A stretch of 64,000 nucleotides of DNA, taken from an uncultured Clostridia bacterium. GTDB lineage: Bacteria; Bacillota; Clostridia; Christensenellales; Borkfalkiaceae. Shown here piece after piece: positions 25,923 to 35,322 of this stretch (positions within the stretch are counted from its first letter, which is position 1; every line of letters begins with the position of its first letter). The position numbers were made by a program, and so were the translations under genes. The DNA is taken from assembly GCA_949878885.1 (NCBI GenBank), contig CATLBN010000001.1, positions 1 through 64,000 of the forward strand, read 5' to 3'. Below the pieces are notes generated by a model, which was given only the letters and a program-made list of their open reading frames with translations, was not told the DNA's origin and did not search any database.

Positions 25923-25952
25923 TATATCATAAACTTTAAAAGAGGACCTAAT

Positions 25953-26819
25953 ATGCACCCTCAGCCTTTATTTTCGATAGGACCGTTTTCCGTATATGCC
26001 TACGGGCTTTGTATGGCAATAGGTATTATAGCGTGCTTTGCGTTTTTAATGTTCACAATGTGGAAGATGAAATTCAACGAGGACGCGGCCGATAAAATTT
26101 TGATAATAGGCGCCGCGGGAACGGGTTTCGGCATTTTTGCCGCAATGCTTTTCCAAAGCGTTTACAACTATATAGAAAATCCTTCGGCAGGCTTTTCGCT
26201 TGGCGGTATGACGTTTATAGGCGGACTTATAGGCGGCGTTTTAAGCTTTCTCGGCGTATATTGGCTGTATATTTACGTAATTGCGCCGCGTACAAAAATA
26301 AAGCTTTTGCAAAACAATATGAACGCTACGTTAACCGACGCGCTGCCGTTTATACCCATAGGTATTGTTATAGCGCACGCTTTCGGCAGATTGGGCTGTC
26401 TGTTCGGCGGCTGCTGTTACGGCAAAGTAGCAGGCGAGGGCGTTTGGGGGCTGCCTTGCTCTCAGTACGACGATTTGCTTAGAATTCCCACTCAGCTGTA
26501 CGAAATGTTTTTCCTTGTTGCGCTTGGCGTTGTAATGGCGGTGCTGTATTTCAAATTCAGGTTTTACCATAACTTCGGTTTATATGCTATTGCTTACGGA
26601 ATTTGGCGTTTTATAATTGAATATTTCCGCGCCGACGACAGAGGAGTATTAATACCGGGAGCGTTATATCCTTCGCAGATATGGAGTATAGTAATGGTAG
26701 TTTTGGGCGTTGGTTATATACTTTTACAGCATTACGTTCTTGCAAAGCATATGAAACACCCCGAACTTAAAAAACAGGAAGTCGAAGCCGAGCCTTCGCA
26801 GGAAGCGGCGGCGGAATAA
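25953..26819 (+). CDS. lgt: Prolipoprotein diacylglyceryl transferase
   Basis: A 288-aa, seven-TM enzyme that adds diacylglycerol to the lipobox cysteine. The Lgt signature GRLGCLFGGCCYG (~146-158) and HPQPLFSIGPFSVYAYG at the N-terminus are clear. It would lipidate the two lipoproteins at 3353 and 6807. The start is supported by AGAGGACC. Confidence 0.95.
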   Translation: MHPQPLFSIGPFSVYAYGLCMAIGIIACFAFLMFTMWKMKFNEDAADKILIIGAAGTGFGIFAAMLFQSVYNYIENPSAGFSLGGMTFIGGLIGGVLSFLGVYWLYIYVIAPRTKIKLLQNNMNATLTDALPFIPIGIVIAHAFGRLGCLFGGCCYGKVAGEGVWGLPCSQYDDLLRIPTQLYEMFFLVALGVVMAVLYFKFRFYHNFGLYAIAYGIWRFIIEYFRADDRGVLIPGALYPSQIWSIVMVVLGVGYILLQHYVLAKHMKHPELKKQEVEAEPSQEAAAE

Positions 26820-26836
26820 CGTTAAAAGCAAAATAT

Positions 26837-26868
26837 CGGCAAAAGACTCGTGCTTTTGCCGTTTTTTA
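26837..26868 (+). terminator. lgt terminator
   Basis: CGGCAAAAG and CTTTTGCCG with a 7-nt loop, followed by T6. Confidence 0.85.
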
Positions 26869-26888
26869 TATTTTTTACTTTTAAATTG

Positions 26889-26917
26889 TTGAAAACGCTC
26901 TGTTAATATGATATAAT
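26889..26917 (+). promoter_or_regulatory. Hydrogenase gene promoter
   Basis: TTGAAA (26889-26894), 17-bp spacer, TATAAT (26912-26917). Confidence 0.7.
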
Positions 26918-26943
26918 TTTATCGATTAAATCAAGAGGAAAAT

Positions 26944-28458
26944 ATGAAAAGTCAAAGCGTAGTTACAGAACTTAGAAGAAAAGTGTTTTGCGAGGTGGCA
27001 AGGGTTGCATACGAATCTGACAACCCTTCGGCGGATTTAGAGGAAATTCCGTATTTAATTACTCCCGACGAAATACCCAAATACAGAGAAAGCATTTACC
27101 GCGAGCGGCAGATTGCCGCAGAGCGCGTGCGGCTTGCAATGGGGCTTTCCCTGCGCCCCGAAAATAAACCCGTAAGCATTACTTCCGGCGTGGATAAAAG
27201 CAATATAGCGGAAAAATATTACGAACCGCCGCTTATGCAGGTTATTCCTTCGGCTTGCGACAAGTGCCCCGATAACGAATATTACGTTACCGACCAATGC
27301 CGAAACTGCGTAGCCCATTCCTGTATAAAAAGCTGTCCCAAGGGCGCAATTTCCATAGTTAACGGAAAATCTTACATAGACCAATCAAAGTGTATTAAAT
27401 GCGGCAAGTGCAAAGCTGCGTGTCCTTACGACGCAATAGCGCACCATAAGCGCCCCTGCGCTTCGGCTTGCGGCGTTAAAGCCATTTCTTCCGACGATTA
27501 CGGCAGGGCTCATATAAATACCGACGTATGCGTTGCCTGCGGTCAGTGTATGTCGGCTTGTCCGTTCGGCGCCATTGCCGATAAATCCCAAATTTATCAG
27601 CTTATTCAGGCTATAAGAAAAGACGACGAAGTGGTTGCGGCGGTTGCCCCTGCAATCGTAGGGCAATTCGGACCCGACGTTACGCCGGGAAGAATGAAAT
27701 CGGCGCTGCTTGCACTAGGTTTTAAAGACGTTTACGAAGTTGCCGTAGGCGCGGACGTTGGCTGCGTAGCGGAAGCTCATCATTACGTAAAAGAAATAGC
27801 AACGGGCAATTTACCGTTTTTGTTTACAAGTTGTTGCCCTGCCTGGGCCGTGCTTGTTAAAAAGCAGTTCCCCGACCTTGCATCGCAAGTATCAAGAGAG
27901 CTTACTCCAATGGTGGCAACGGCGCGTTCTATAAAAGTTAAACGCCCTAATGCGCGCGTGGTATTTATAGGACCTTGCGCCGCGAAAAAGCTTGAAGCTT
28001 CAAGAAGAACAGTGCGCAGTTACGTTGATTTTGTTATTACGTTTGAAGAACTTGCGGGAATGTTCGATGCAAAAGGTTTAAAACTTAACGAGCTTGAAGA
28101 ACTTCCCGTAAACATCAAAGCCACGGGCGCAGGCAGGGGCTATGCTTGCTCGGGCGGCGTTGCAAGCGCAATAGAAAACTGCATAAACGAGTATTATAAC
28201 GGAACGGAAGTTAAAATAAAGCACGCCGAAGGGCTTTTTGAGTGTAAAAAGGCGCTTATGCTTGCAAAATCCGGTAAACTTAACGGTTATATGATAGAGG
28301 GAATGGGCTGTCCGGGCGGCTGCGTGGCAGGCGTAGGCACTATTATCCCTCCCGAGCGCGCAAAGGCAGAGGTAGACCGCTTGGTTAATAGCAGTGCGGA
28401 AAAAGTACCGCCCAAAGAAATGGAAGACTTGGCGGAAAAGCTTACTAAAATGGATTGA
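26944..28458 (+). CDS. Monomeric [FeFe]-hydrogenase with ferredoxin domains
   Basis: A 504-aa protein. Residues ~100-215 carry several Cys clusters for [4Fe-4S] centres (CIKCGKCKAACP, CVACGQCMSACP, and less regular groups before and between). The C-terminal H-cluster domain has the three signatures TSCCPAW, PCAAKKLE and EGMGCPGGCVAG. The second begins GPC rather than the MPC of classical HydA, and the layout resembles group B enzymes of unsettled physiology. It should exchange electrons between ferredoxin and H+/H2. AGAGGA precedes the ATG. Maturases HydEFG are not in this window. Confidence 0.9.
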   Translation: MKSQSVVTELRRKVFCEVARVAYESDNPSADLEEIPYLITPDEIPKYRESIYRERQIAAERVRLAMGLSLRPENKPVSITSGVDKSNIAEKYYEPPLMQVIPSACDKCPDNEYYVTDQCRNCVAHSCIKSCPKGAISIVNGKSYIDQSKCIKCGKCKAACPYDAIAHHKRPCASACGVKAISSDDYGRAHINTDVCVACGQCMSACPFGAIADKSQIYQLIQAIRKDDEVVAAVAPAIVGQFGPDVTPGRMKSALLALGFKDVYEVAVGADVGCVAEAHHYVKEIATGNLPFLFTSCCPAWAVLVKKQFPDLASQVSRELTPMVATARSIKVKRPNARVVFIGPCAAKKLEASRRTVRSYVDFVITFEELAGMFDAKGLKLNELEELPVNIKATGAGRGYACSGGVASAIENCINEYYNGTEVKIKHAEGLFECKKALMLAKSGKLNGYMIEGMGCPGGCVAGVGTIIPPERAKAEVDRLVNSSAEKVPPKEMEDLAEKLTKMD

Positions 28459-28460
28459 TA

Positions 28461-28484
28461 AAAGCCCCGCTTCCGCGGGGCTTT
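28461..28484 (+). terminator. Terminator after hydrogenase
   Basis: AAAGCCCCGC/GCGGGGCTTT with a TTCC loop. A partial read-through into the flavoprotein gene is possible since only ~45 bp separate them. Confidence 0.7.
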
Positions 28485-28527
28485 AAAAACAGAAAATCTG
28501 TCAATAATAATTTGTAACAGGTGAAAT

Positions 28528-29376
28528 ATGTACGATATAGCTATTATAGGCAGCGGGCCTGCCGGAGTTTCGGCTGCGCTTAACGCAAAAATACTGCAAA
28601 AACGGTTTATATGGTTTTCAAGCGGCGCCGTTTCCGAAAAGGTTGCGCGCGCCGAACTTATAAAAAACTACCCCGGACTGCCCGATATAAAGGGCGGCGA
28701 ACTTGCGTGGACGCTTAAAAATCACGCCGAAAGTATGGGTATAGAAATTACCGAGCGCGTAGTTACGGGTATATACGAAACGGGGGATAAATTTTCACTT
28801 ACCGTAGGAAGCGATATATTCGAAAGCAAAACGGTTATACTTTGCATAGGCGTTCAAAGCGTAAAGCCGGTGCGCGGAGAGGAGCAGTTTTTGGGGCGCG
28901 GAGTAAGCTATTGCGCAACTTGCGACGGTTTTTTATATAAAGGTAAGACAATAGCCGTGCTGTGTACGGATAAGCGTTTTGAACACGAAGTTGAATATTT
29001 GTGCAAACTTGCACATAAAGCTTACGTAATTCCGCTGTATAAATACTGCCAAATAAATATGCCGAATACGGAAATTATTGTTGATACCCCTTTGGAATTT
29101 GCAGGGGATTTAAAACTAAAAGAGGTCTGCTTTAAAAATAAAAAAATAGAAGTAGACGGCGCGTTCGTGCTTCGCGGTGCGGTTTCGCCTGCAACGCTTG
29201 TGCACGGATTGCAAACCGAAGGAGGACATATAGTTGTAAAGCGCGATTGTTCCACCAATATAAACGGAATATTTGCCGCGGGCGACTGCACGGGCAGACC
29301 TTATCAATACGCAAAGGCGGCAGGGGAGGGCAATATCGCAGTTCACTCCGCAGTGGAATTTTTGGATAAAAAATAA
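28528..29376 (+). CDS. Thioredoxin-reductase-like flavoprotein lacking the NADPH signature
   Basis: A 282-aa protein. It has the FAD GSGPAGVSAAL motif (8-18), the redox pair CATC (~131-134) and C-terminal IFAAGDC. Where NADPH-dependent TrxB has GGGDSA and HRR, this protein reads IAVLCTDKRFEHEVE and VIPLYKYCQ, so the usual NADPH site is missing. This resembles described ferredoxin-dependent or NADPH-independent thioredoxin reductases of anaerobes. The adjacent ferredoxin-type hydrogenase supports that reading. AGGTGA precedes the ATG. The electron donor is an inference. Confidence 0.82.
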   Translation: MYDIAIIGSGPAGVSAALNAKILQKRFIWFSSGAVSEKVARAELIKNYPGLPDIKGGELAWTLKNHAESMGIEITERVVTGIYETGDKFSLTVGSDIFESKTVILCIGVQSVKPVRGEEQFLGRGVSYCATCDGFLYKGKTIAVLCTDKRFEHEVEYLCKLAHKAYVIPLYKYCQINMPNTEIIVDTPLEFAGDLKLKEVCFKNKKIEVDGAFVLRGAVSPATLVHGLQTEGGHIVVKRDCSTNINGIFAAGDCTGRPYQYAKAAGEGNIAVHSAVEFLDKK

Positions 29377-29406
29377 TTGTTGTTTTTATAACAAAACGGT
29401 AAAACT

Positions 29407-29435
29407 GAGCGTTTATAAAACGCTCAATTTTTTTC
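29407..29435 (+). terminator. Terminator overlapping the prmA promoter
   Basis: GAGCGTTT/AAACGCTC with a 3-nt loop, then a T-rich tract that runs into the next -35 box. Confidence 0.8.
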
Positions 29436-29464
29436 TTGCAAAAAACTTAAAAAAATGATAGAAT
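29436..29464 (+). promoter_or_regulatory. prmA promoter, leaderless
   Basis: TTGCAA (29436-29441), 17-bp spacer, TAGAAT (29459-29464); ATG at 29471, 6 nt after the -10. Confidence 0.7.
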
Positions 29465-29470
29465 AAATTT

Positions 29471-30412
29471 ATGAAATTTACCGAGGTTACAATTCATACA
29501 ACCACAGAGGGCAGCGAACTTGTCGCCGACGTGTTGTGGCGCTATACGGGCTACGGAGTGGCAATTTCCGACGTTAAAGACGTTATCGCCCTGCAGCAAA
29601 ATAAAGCTATGTATTGGGATTATATAGACGAAAATCTTACTTGTGCGCGTTCCGACGTTCTTGTAAAAGCTTTTATTGCAAAAGAGCAAACAAACAATAC
29701 TCTGCCGCTTATACGTGCTGATTTAAACGAACTTGCCGTAAACAGCGCAGGATTAACCGCTCTCGGCAGTTTGGAGTGCACTCGCCGCGAAGTAGAGGGC
29801 GACGATTGGATAGAAATTTGGAAAAAACATTTCCGTCCTATACATATAGGCGAAAAAATTGTCGTATGCCCCGAATGGATAAAATATGAAAAGAAGCATT
29901 ATGAACAAGTTGTTAAATTAGACAGCAATATGGCTTTCGGCACGGGCGAGCACGAAACTACAGCTATGTGTTTAAAACTTTTACAGCAATATTTAACGCC
30001 GCACAGCGTATGCATAGACGTAGGCTGCGGCAGCGGAATACTAGGAATTTCCGCAATAAAGCTGGGCGCCGAATACGCTTACTTAACCGATATAGATTTT
30101 GTTGCGGTTGAAAGCGCAAAGCACAACGCCGAAATTAACGGAGTAGGTTCGCAAGTTACCGTTGCGCATTCCAATCTTTTGGATAACGCGCAGATAAAAG
30201 GCGATATTATGCTTGCCAATATTACCGCGGAAATTCTCTGCTCGCTTGCCCCGTCTATACCTAAAAATTTGAAAGAGGGCGGCGCGCTTATTTTAAGCGG
30301 TATTATAGAAAGCCGTTTGGAAAAAGTTATATCAACGTTTACAGAACAAAATTTAAAGCTTGAAAAACAGCTTAACGAGGGCGAGTGGTTCGCTCTCTCG
30401 TTTAGATTATGA
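29471..30412 (+). CDS. prmA: Ribosomal protein L11 methyltransferase
   Basis: A 313-aa SAM enzyme that trimethylates ribosomal protein L11. An N-terminal substrate-recognition domain (~1-110) is followed by the methyltransferase core with GTGEHETTAMC, DVGCGSGILGISAIKLGA and LANITAEIL. Length is normal. It heads an overlapping run (prmA-rsmE-mtaB-prsW-HIT) and overlaps rsmE by 4 nt. The mRNA appears leaderless. Confidence 0.95.
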   Translation: MKFTEVTIHTTTEGSELVADVLWRYTGYGVAISDVKDVIALQQNKAMYWDYIDENLTCARSDVLVKAFIAKEQTNNTLPLIRADLNELAVNSAGLTALGSLECTRREVEGDDWIEIWKKHFRPIHIGEKIVVCPEWIKYEKKHYEQVVKLDSNMAFGTGEHETTAMCLKLLQQYLTPHSVCIDVGCGSGILGISAIKLGAEYAYLTDIDFVAVESAKHNAEINGVGSQVTVAHSNLLDNAQIKGDIMLANITAEILCSLAPSIPKNLKEGGALILSGIIESRLEKVISTFTEQNLKLEKQLNEGEWFALSFRL

Positions 30413-31137
30413 GTACGCCTAAAAGATTTTTTATTGATAACCCTAACTATCCCGACAACTCCTGCGTATATTTGGAAGGCGAAGAATTCACGCACGCAAA
30501 AACCGTTTTGCGCGTTGAAGAAGGCGCCGAAATCGTGCTGTTGGACGGTAGCGGCAAAGAGTATTCGGCAATAGTATCAAAAATAGAAAAACACCGCTTA
30601 ACGGCGCATATTACGGGGGCAACCGTAGGGGAAAAGGAACCCAAGACGGAAATTTACCTGTTATGCGGCGCGTTAAAAGGCGATAAAACCGAACTTGTGG
30701 TGCAAAAAGCGTGCGAGTTGGGAGTTTCGCGTATAGGTATTTTTTCTTCGGAATACTGTTCTGCGTTTATTAACGCAAATAAAATAGAACGCCTTAAAAA
30801 AGTGGCAAGAGAATCGGCTAAACAGTGCCTGCGTTCGGTTTGTCCGCAAATTGTTTATTTTGATACGCTTGAAAAAGCTCTGCAAGACGCTTCGCGCTGT
30901 AAAAACAAGCTTTTTGCGTGCGAATTTTTGCATACTTCGCAAGGGGATATCTCGCAGATAAGCGGTTCAACTGCCGTAGTTATAGGAAGCGAAGGCGGCT
31001 TTTCGGAACAAGAATTTAATTTGGCGCAACAGCTTGGATTTAAAGGCATATCGCTTGGCAAGCGCATTTTACGCGCCGAAACTGCGGCAATTTCCGCTTG
31101 CGCATTGGCGGCTTTTGCTTTGGGGGAACTTAAATGA
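30409..31137 (+). CDS. rsmE: 16S rRNA (uracil1498-N3)-methyltransferase
   Basis: A 242-aa SPOUT-class enzyme. A PUA-like N-terminus (RFFIDNPNY) is followed by the knotted C-terminus with VVIGSEGGFSEQE and LGKRILRAETAAI, the family signature. Overlaps of 4 nt on both sides indicate translational coupling with prmA and mtaB. Confidence 0.95.
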   Translation: MSTPKRFFIDNPNYPDNSCVYLEGEEFTHAKTVLRVEEGAEIVLLDGSGKEYSAIVSKIEKHRLTAHITGATVGEKEPKTEIYLLCGALKGDKTELVVQKACELGVSRIGIFSSEYCSAFINANKIERLKKVARESAKQCLRSVCPQIVYFDTLEKALQDASRCKNKLFACEFLHTSQGDISQISGSTAVVIGSEGGFSEQEFNLAQQLGFKGISLGKRILRAETAAISACALAAFALGELK

Positions 31138-32348
31138 AAGCCGTAGTATTTACGTTGGGTTGTAAGGTAAACGAAGTTGAAAGCGCTTGCCTGATGTCGG
31201 CTTTGGAAAAGCAGGGTTTTGAAGTGAGCGACAAACTCGGTTACGCGGATATCTATATTTTGAATACTTGCGCGGTAACGCGCGAAGCCGAAAAAAAGAG
31301 CCGTCAGCTTATTGCCCGCGTAAAAAAGTACAACAGCGAAGCCCGTATATTTGTATGCGGTTGCGCTTCCGAAAAAACATCTTCTGCATTTGTTGAAAAA
31401 GGAGCCGTATTTGTTTGCGGAGCGAGAAACAAAGAAGAAATAGTTGCGGCGGTTGCAAAAGATTACGGCGTAGAAAACTGCGGACTGCTTTTTCCCAAAC
31501 AAACAAAAACAAGAGCGTTTATTAAAATAGAGGACGGCTGTAATAATTTTTGTTCGTACTGTATAATTCCCTATCTGCGCGGCAGGGAAAAATCGCGTTC
31601 AATCGAAGATATATTGGGGGAAATAGCGCAATGCGACAGCCCGGAGATTGTTTTAAACGGTATAAATATCTCCGCTTACGGTTACGGAAACGTAACGCTT
31701 ACGCATTTGATACGCGCGCTTAAACCCGTAAAAAAACGCATACGGCTCGGTTCGCTGGAATGTAACGTAATAACTGAAGAACTGTTAGACGCGCTTAAAG
31801 AATTATATGATTTTGCGCCGCAGTTTCATTTGTCTTTGCAAAGCGGCAGTACGCGCGTATTAAAGGCTATGAACAGGCACTACACGCGAGAAGACTATTT
31901 GCAGAAATGCGAAATGATTTACAGCCATTTTCCTTGTGCCGCCATAACAACCGATATTATAGCCGGTTTTGCAACCGAAACGGAAGAAGAATTTGAAGAA
32001 AGCTTATCCGCAATTAATAAAGCGGGATTTGCGCGGGTGCACGCTTTTGCGTTTTCTCCGCGAGAGGGTACGGCTGCATTTAAACTTAAAGACGTTGCGC
32101 CTAATGTTAAATCTTTGCGCCTGCACAGGCTTTTAAAAGCGGCTGAAATTGCTTCGTTGAAGTATATAGAGGGGGCAATCGGCAAAAATTACAGTTTTAT
32201 TTCAGAAGAATACGACGGAGAATATACAACGGGATATACTGGTAATTACATAAAAGTTTACGTGCGCGCCCAATTAAGCTCCGGTAAAATTTATAAGGTT
32301 ATATTGAAAAATCAATTTAAGGAGGGGGCTTTTGCCGAACTTGTTTAA
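31134..32348 (+). CDS. mtaB: tRNA (N6-threonylcarbamoyladenosine37) methylthiotransferase
   Basis: A 404-aa radical-SAM enzyme that adds a methylthio group to t6A37. The N-terminal cluster-binding domain starts FTLGCKVNEVES. The radical SAM motif CNNFCSYC follows at ~141-148, and a TRAM-like C-terminus lies at ~345-404. MtaB rather than MiaB is indicated by the GCKVN start and the compact length. Confidence 0.93.
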   Translation: MKAVVFTLGCKVNEVESACLMSALEKQGFEVSDKLGYADIYILNTCAVTREAEKKSRQLIARVKKYNSEARIFVCGCASEKTSSAFVEKGAVFVCGARNKEEIVAAVAKDYGVENCGLLFPKQTKTRAFIKIEDGCNNFCSYCIIPYLRGREKSRSIEDILGEIAQCDSPEIVLNGINISAYGYGNVTLTHLIRALKPVKKRIRLGSLECNVITEELLDALKELYDFAPQFHLSLQSGSTRVLKAMNRHYTREDYLQKCEMIYSHFPCAAITTDIIAGFATETEEEFEESLSAINKAGFARVHAFAFSPREGTAAFKLKDVAPNVKSLRLHRLLKAAEIASLKYIEGAIGKNYSFISEEYDGEYTTGYTGNYIKVYVRAQLSSGKIYKVILKNQFKEGAFAELV

Positions 32349-33942
32349 GTCGGAAAACAGAATAAACAACGTATTTAAGCGGTTCTTTTACCATACGTTC
32401 CGTCCGCGCGGAGTTGAAGATTATAAAGAGTTTTTAACTAGGGGCGCAGGCGGAGAAAACAACGAAAACGCGGTATATCCTTGGGTGTACGCACGCGTGT
32501 TCGTATTTTTTCTGTGCATTTTCGCATTGATGGCGGCAACCTCTTATTTGTCTAATTTAATGACATACCCCACAGTATTGCTTACGGGGGCGGCTTTTAC
32601 AAATATAACGGCGCTTACTCTTGCGTACGAACTCTATCCCAAGCGCGACTTAGCGTTTTTACAGGTTATAATTATTATGCTTGCAGGAATGGCTGTTTCG
32701 GTTTTTATTATCGACGTTGGTTATTATTTATATAACAGCGGCGGATGGACAGGCGTTGTTTGGACTGCCGGACTTGAAGATACAAGTAAGGCTATAGCCG
32801 CAATTTTGCTTATAGTGTTATTTAAAAACCGCAATCCGCTTTTCGGATTTGTAGCCGGCGCCGCCGTAGGCGCTGGAATGTCCGTTTCCGAAGATATGGG
32901 TTATATTTTTTGGCGGTCGCACAACGTGCTTTATCCTGACTACCCAGTTGCGGTAGAAGTTGCTGCGGTGCGTTGCGGTTCTGCATTTTTTACTCACTTG
33001 CTCTGGACTGGATTTATAGGCTGGGCATATTTAAAATTTAAAAAACCGTTCATAAATTTTAAGTTTTGGGGCGTTTGTTTATTTAGCGCAGCTTTGCATT
33101 TTCTTTGGGATATGCCTATTGCGGAAGGCTTGCTTATTGCGGTATATATTTTATGTTCCGTTGCGGCGTCGATATTTGCAGTATTTGCTGTGTTAAAGCC
33201 CCAACTTAAAAAAGGCGCGTGTTTGCAAGCGCAGCAGCTGTGTATTTGCAGTAGGGAATATTCAAACGCATTTTACGCTAAACATAACAAAACTGCAAAA
33301 TACCGTTGTTTATGCAATGTTACGTCTGCGCTGACTGCTGTTATTTTAAGCGTTTTATCGCTTACCGCAATTTACATAAATCCAGGTTACAGATATGAGT
33401 CGATGGAATTTGACAGTGCTGAAAAGTTTGTTAATTTTGTGCATTCCGGAATGGTAATTCCCGTTAATTACGAAAGAAGATATTCACATTTTATTACAAA
33501 CAGTTCCGAACTGTACGAAGACGGCAAACTTGTTGCCGCAACTCAAAAGGTAACCGACGGCGTAAGTAAAAAAATTATATATTTTTACGATTACGTATTT
33601 TTGCGTGAACCGCACGACGATGAGGATTTAAAAACGCAAATCGTATTGCGCGACGTAAGAGTTTGGGTTGACGGATTAACTTATAACGTGCAAACTATTT
33701 ATACTCCCAATCAAACCGTTAAGTTTTTTATGATTAATTCCAAGCTTCGCGGTTATGCAAGTCAGGATTCTTTATACATAAGCTATAAAAACGGAAAGTT
33801 TAAGGTGCAGCTGCGCGAACAGTACTATTACGGAAAGCCGTGGCTGATAGGCATATGCAGTGCGGCAGGGGCGTCTGTATGCGCTTGCGCCGCTGTAGTA
33901 ATAACAATGAAAATAAAAATAAGGAGAAATAAAAATGACTGA
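32332..33942 (+). CDS. PrsW-family membrane protease
   Basis: A 536-aa protein starting at TTG 32332, supported by GGAGGG, and overlapping mtaB by 17 nt. Many TM segments occupy ~50-290. Signature stretches are ...LEDTSKAIAAILL, VGAGMSVSEDMGYIF and LHFLWDMPI, which correspond to the Glu/His motifs of PrsW-type intramembrane peptidases. PrsW in B. subtilis starts site-1 cleavage of the anti-sigma factor RsiW. After a TM at ~340-360 comes an extracytoplasmic ~150-residue domain and a last TM with a basic tail. Substrate is unknown; no sigma/anti-sigma pair is in the window. Confidence 0.8.
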   Translation: MPNLFKSENRINNVFKRFFYHTFRPRGVEDYKEFLTRGAGGENNENAVYPWVYARVFVFFLCIFALMAATSYLSNLMTYPTVLLTGAAFTNITALTLAYELYPKRDLAFLQVIIIMLAGMAVSVFIIDVGYYLYNSGGWTGVVWTAGLEDTSKAIAAILLIVLFKNRNPLFGFVAGAAVGAGMSVSEDMGYIFWRSHNVLYPDYPVAVEVAAVRCGSAFFTHLLWTGFIGWAYLKFKKPFINFKFWGVCLFSAALHFLWDMPIAEGLLIAVYILCSVAASIFAVFAVLKPQLKKGACLQAQQLCICSREYSNAFYAKHNKTAKYRCLCNVTSALTAVILSVLSLTAIYINPGYRYESMEFDSAEKFVNFVHSGMVIPVNYERRYSHFITNSSELYEDGKLVAATQKVTDGVSKKIIYFYDYVFLREPHDDEDLKTQIVLRDVRVWVDGLTYNVQTIYTPNQTVKFFMINSKLRGYASQDSLYISYKNGKFKVQLREQYYYGKPWLIGICSAAGASVCACAAVVITMKIKIRRNKND

Positions 33943-34273
33943 CAAGAACTGTGTTTTTTGTAAAATCGCCAACGGAGAAATCCCGTCCGAAAAGGTTTAC
34001 GAAGACGAAAAAATGCTGGTTTTTAAAGATATAGAGCCTAAAGCAAAAGTGCATTTGCTTGCAATAGCAAAAACGCATTTCAAACTTTTATCGGACGCGG
34101 ACGAATGCGGTATGGAAAATATAAAGTATATGCTTGCAAAAATTCCGCAAATTGCGGTTGCAAACGGCTGCAAAAACGGCTATCGTCTTATTATAAACCA
34201 AGGCGACGACGCCGGACAAACGGTTTTCCATTTGCATATTCATATTCTTGGCGGAGAAGTGCTGCCTTGGTAA
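33935..34273 (+). CDS. HIT-family nucleotide-binding protein
   Basis: A 112-aa histidine-triad protein with the VFHLHIHILGG motif near the C-terminus and CIFCKI-like zinc residues at the start (NCVFCKIANGEIP). It is probably a purine nucleoside phosphoramidase. AGGAG precedes the ATG, which overlaps the PrsW-like gene by 8 nt. Confidence 0.95.
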   Translation: MTDKNCVFCKIANGEIPSEKVYEDEKMLVFKDIEPKAKVHLLAIAKTHFKLLSDADECGMENIKYMLAKIPQIAVANGCKNGYRLIINQGDDAGQTVFHLHIHILGGEVLPW

Positions 34274-34279
34274 AATAAT

Positions 34280-34319
34280 AAAAAACGCGGCGCGAAAATA
34301 ATTCGCGCCGCGTTTTTTT
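34280..34319. terminator. Bidirectional terminator
   Basis: AAAAAACGCGGCGCGAA pairs with TTCGCGCCGCGTTTTTT around an AATAA loop, between the convergent HIT and WYL-regulator genes. Confidence 0.9.
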
Positions 34320-34345
34320 ATGCCTTAAAACTTAAAAAATTCAAT

Positions 34346-35266
34346 TTAAATAGATTGATAAATATTTTTTACCGCGGTTTTAATTTTGTTTTTCAAAGCT
34401 TCCGGCTGCAAAACTTTAACGGCTCCGCCGTAACTTAATATTTTATTTACAAGCGCGTTGTCGTTAGGTTGAGTAATAGTTGCAATAAGCGCGTTGCCGT
34501 AAGGCTCTATATTGTCAACACCCAGCCATTCCTCAACGTCCGCAACCGAGTTTTTATCTATTTCCAGCGTAATATCTATAAGTTCGTTTTCGGTATAATA
34601 AAAATTTAAATCTACATCGTCGCGTGTAAACGGTTTTTTTTCAAACGTTCTGTCCGTAAACGCTGCCGAACGGATTCTGCCTATTTTAAAAGTTCTGAAA
34701 TTTTGCTTTGTGTGGCAAAATGCATACACGTACCAAACGTTTTGTTTAAATACCAAAACATAGGGGTCTATAACTCTTTTAGAATGTTCGCCGCTTCTGG
34801 ATATGTAATCAATATTCAAACTCAAACATTCGTTAACGGCTTTTTCGCAAACGCGCATTTTTTCCGAAAACTTTTTGTTATCGCCCCAAGTTCCGCCGTC
34901 TACTATAATATTACCGCAAACCGAAAGTTCGCGCTTTTCGCTTTTTTGTTTGCTTTCAAGTTTTTCGCGCGCGGAAATCAAATTTTCGTCGTTAATCTGC
35001 GAACTCATAGCGTTAAGAGCGTTTATAGTAGCCGCATATTCTTCGCGCGTAAAATAGCCTGCCGGCAAGCGGTAAGTATCGGCAATGGCAAGACCTCCGT
35101 ATCTTCCGCGCGAAACGTCTATCGGCACGCCGCAAACTATCATTTCTTCAACGTATCTGTACACGCTGCGCACCGAAATTTCATAACGTCTTGCAATTTC
35201 GTTGGCGGTCATTTTTCTTTTGTTTAACAATAAAGTTAAAATTTTAAACATAACCGTATATTTCAT
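34346..35266 (-). CDS. WYL-domain transcriptional regulator (HTH_11/YafY type)
   Basis: A 306-aa protein. The start at 35266 (MKYTVMFKIL) is set by AAGGAA upstream, and the promoter lies further out. An N-terminal winged HTH (~5-55, ANEIARRYEISVRSVYRYVEEM) is followed by a WYL sensor domain (~125-220, YVLVFKQNVWYVYAFC) and a WCX C-terminal domain. Such proteins are ligand-sensing repressors or activators. Its -35 box is inside a TGACA-n5-TGTCA palindrome, which suggests autoregulation and control of the divergent small-protein cassette. Confidence 0.9.
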   Translation of the reverse strand: MKYTVMFKILTLLLNKRKMTANEIARRYEISVRSVYRYVEEMIVCGVPIDVSRGRYGGLAIADTYRLPAGYFTREEYAATINALNAMSSQINDENLISAREKLESKQKSEKRELSVCGNIIVDGGTWGDNKKFSEKMRVCEKAVNECLSLNIDYISRSGEHSKRVIDPYVLVFKQNVWYVYAFCHTKQNFRTFKIGRIRSAAFTDRTFEKKPFTRDDVDLNFYYTENELIDITLEIDKNSVADVEEWLGVDNIEPYGNALIATITQPNDNALVNKILSYGGAVKVLQPEALKNKIKTAVKNIYQSI

Positions 35267-35322
35267 CGTATTTTTTCCTTCTGTTTCGCATAGTATAAAC
35301 CACGCGGAAAATATTTTTAAAA

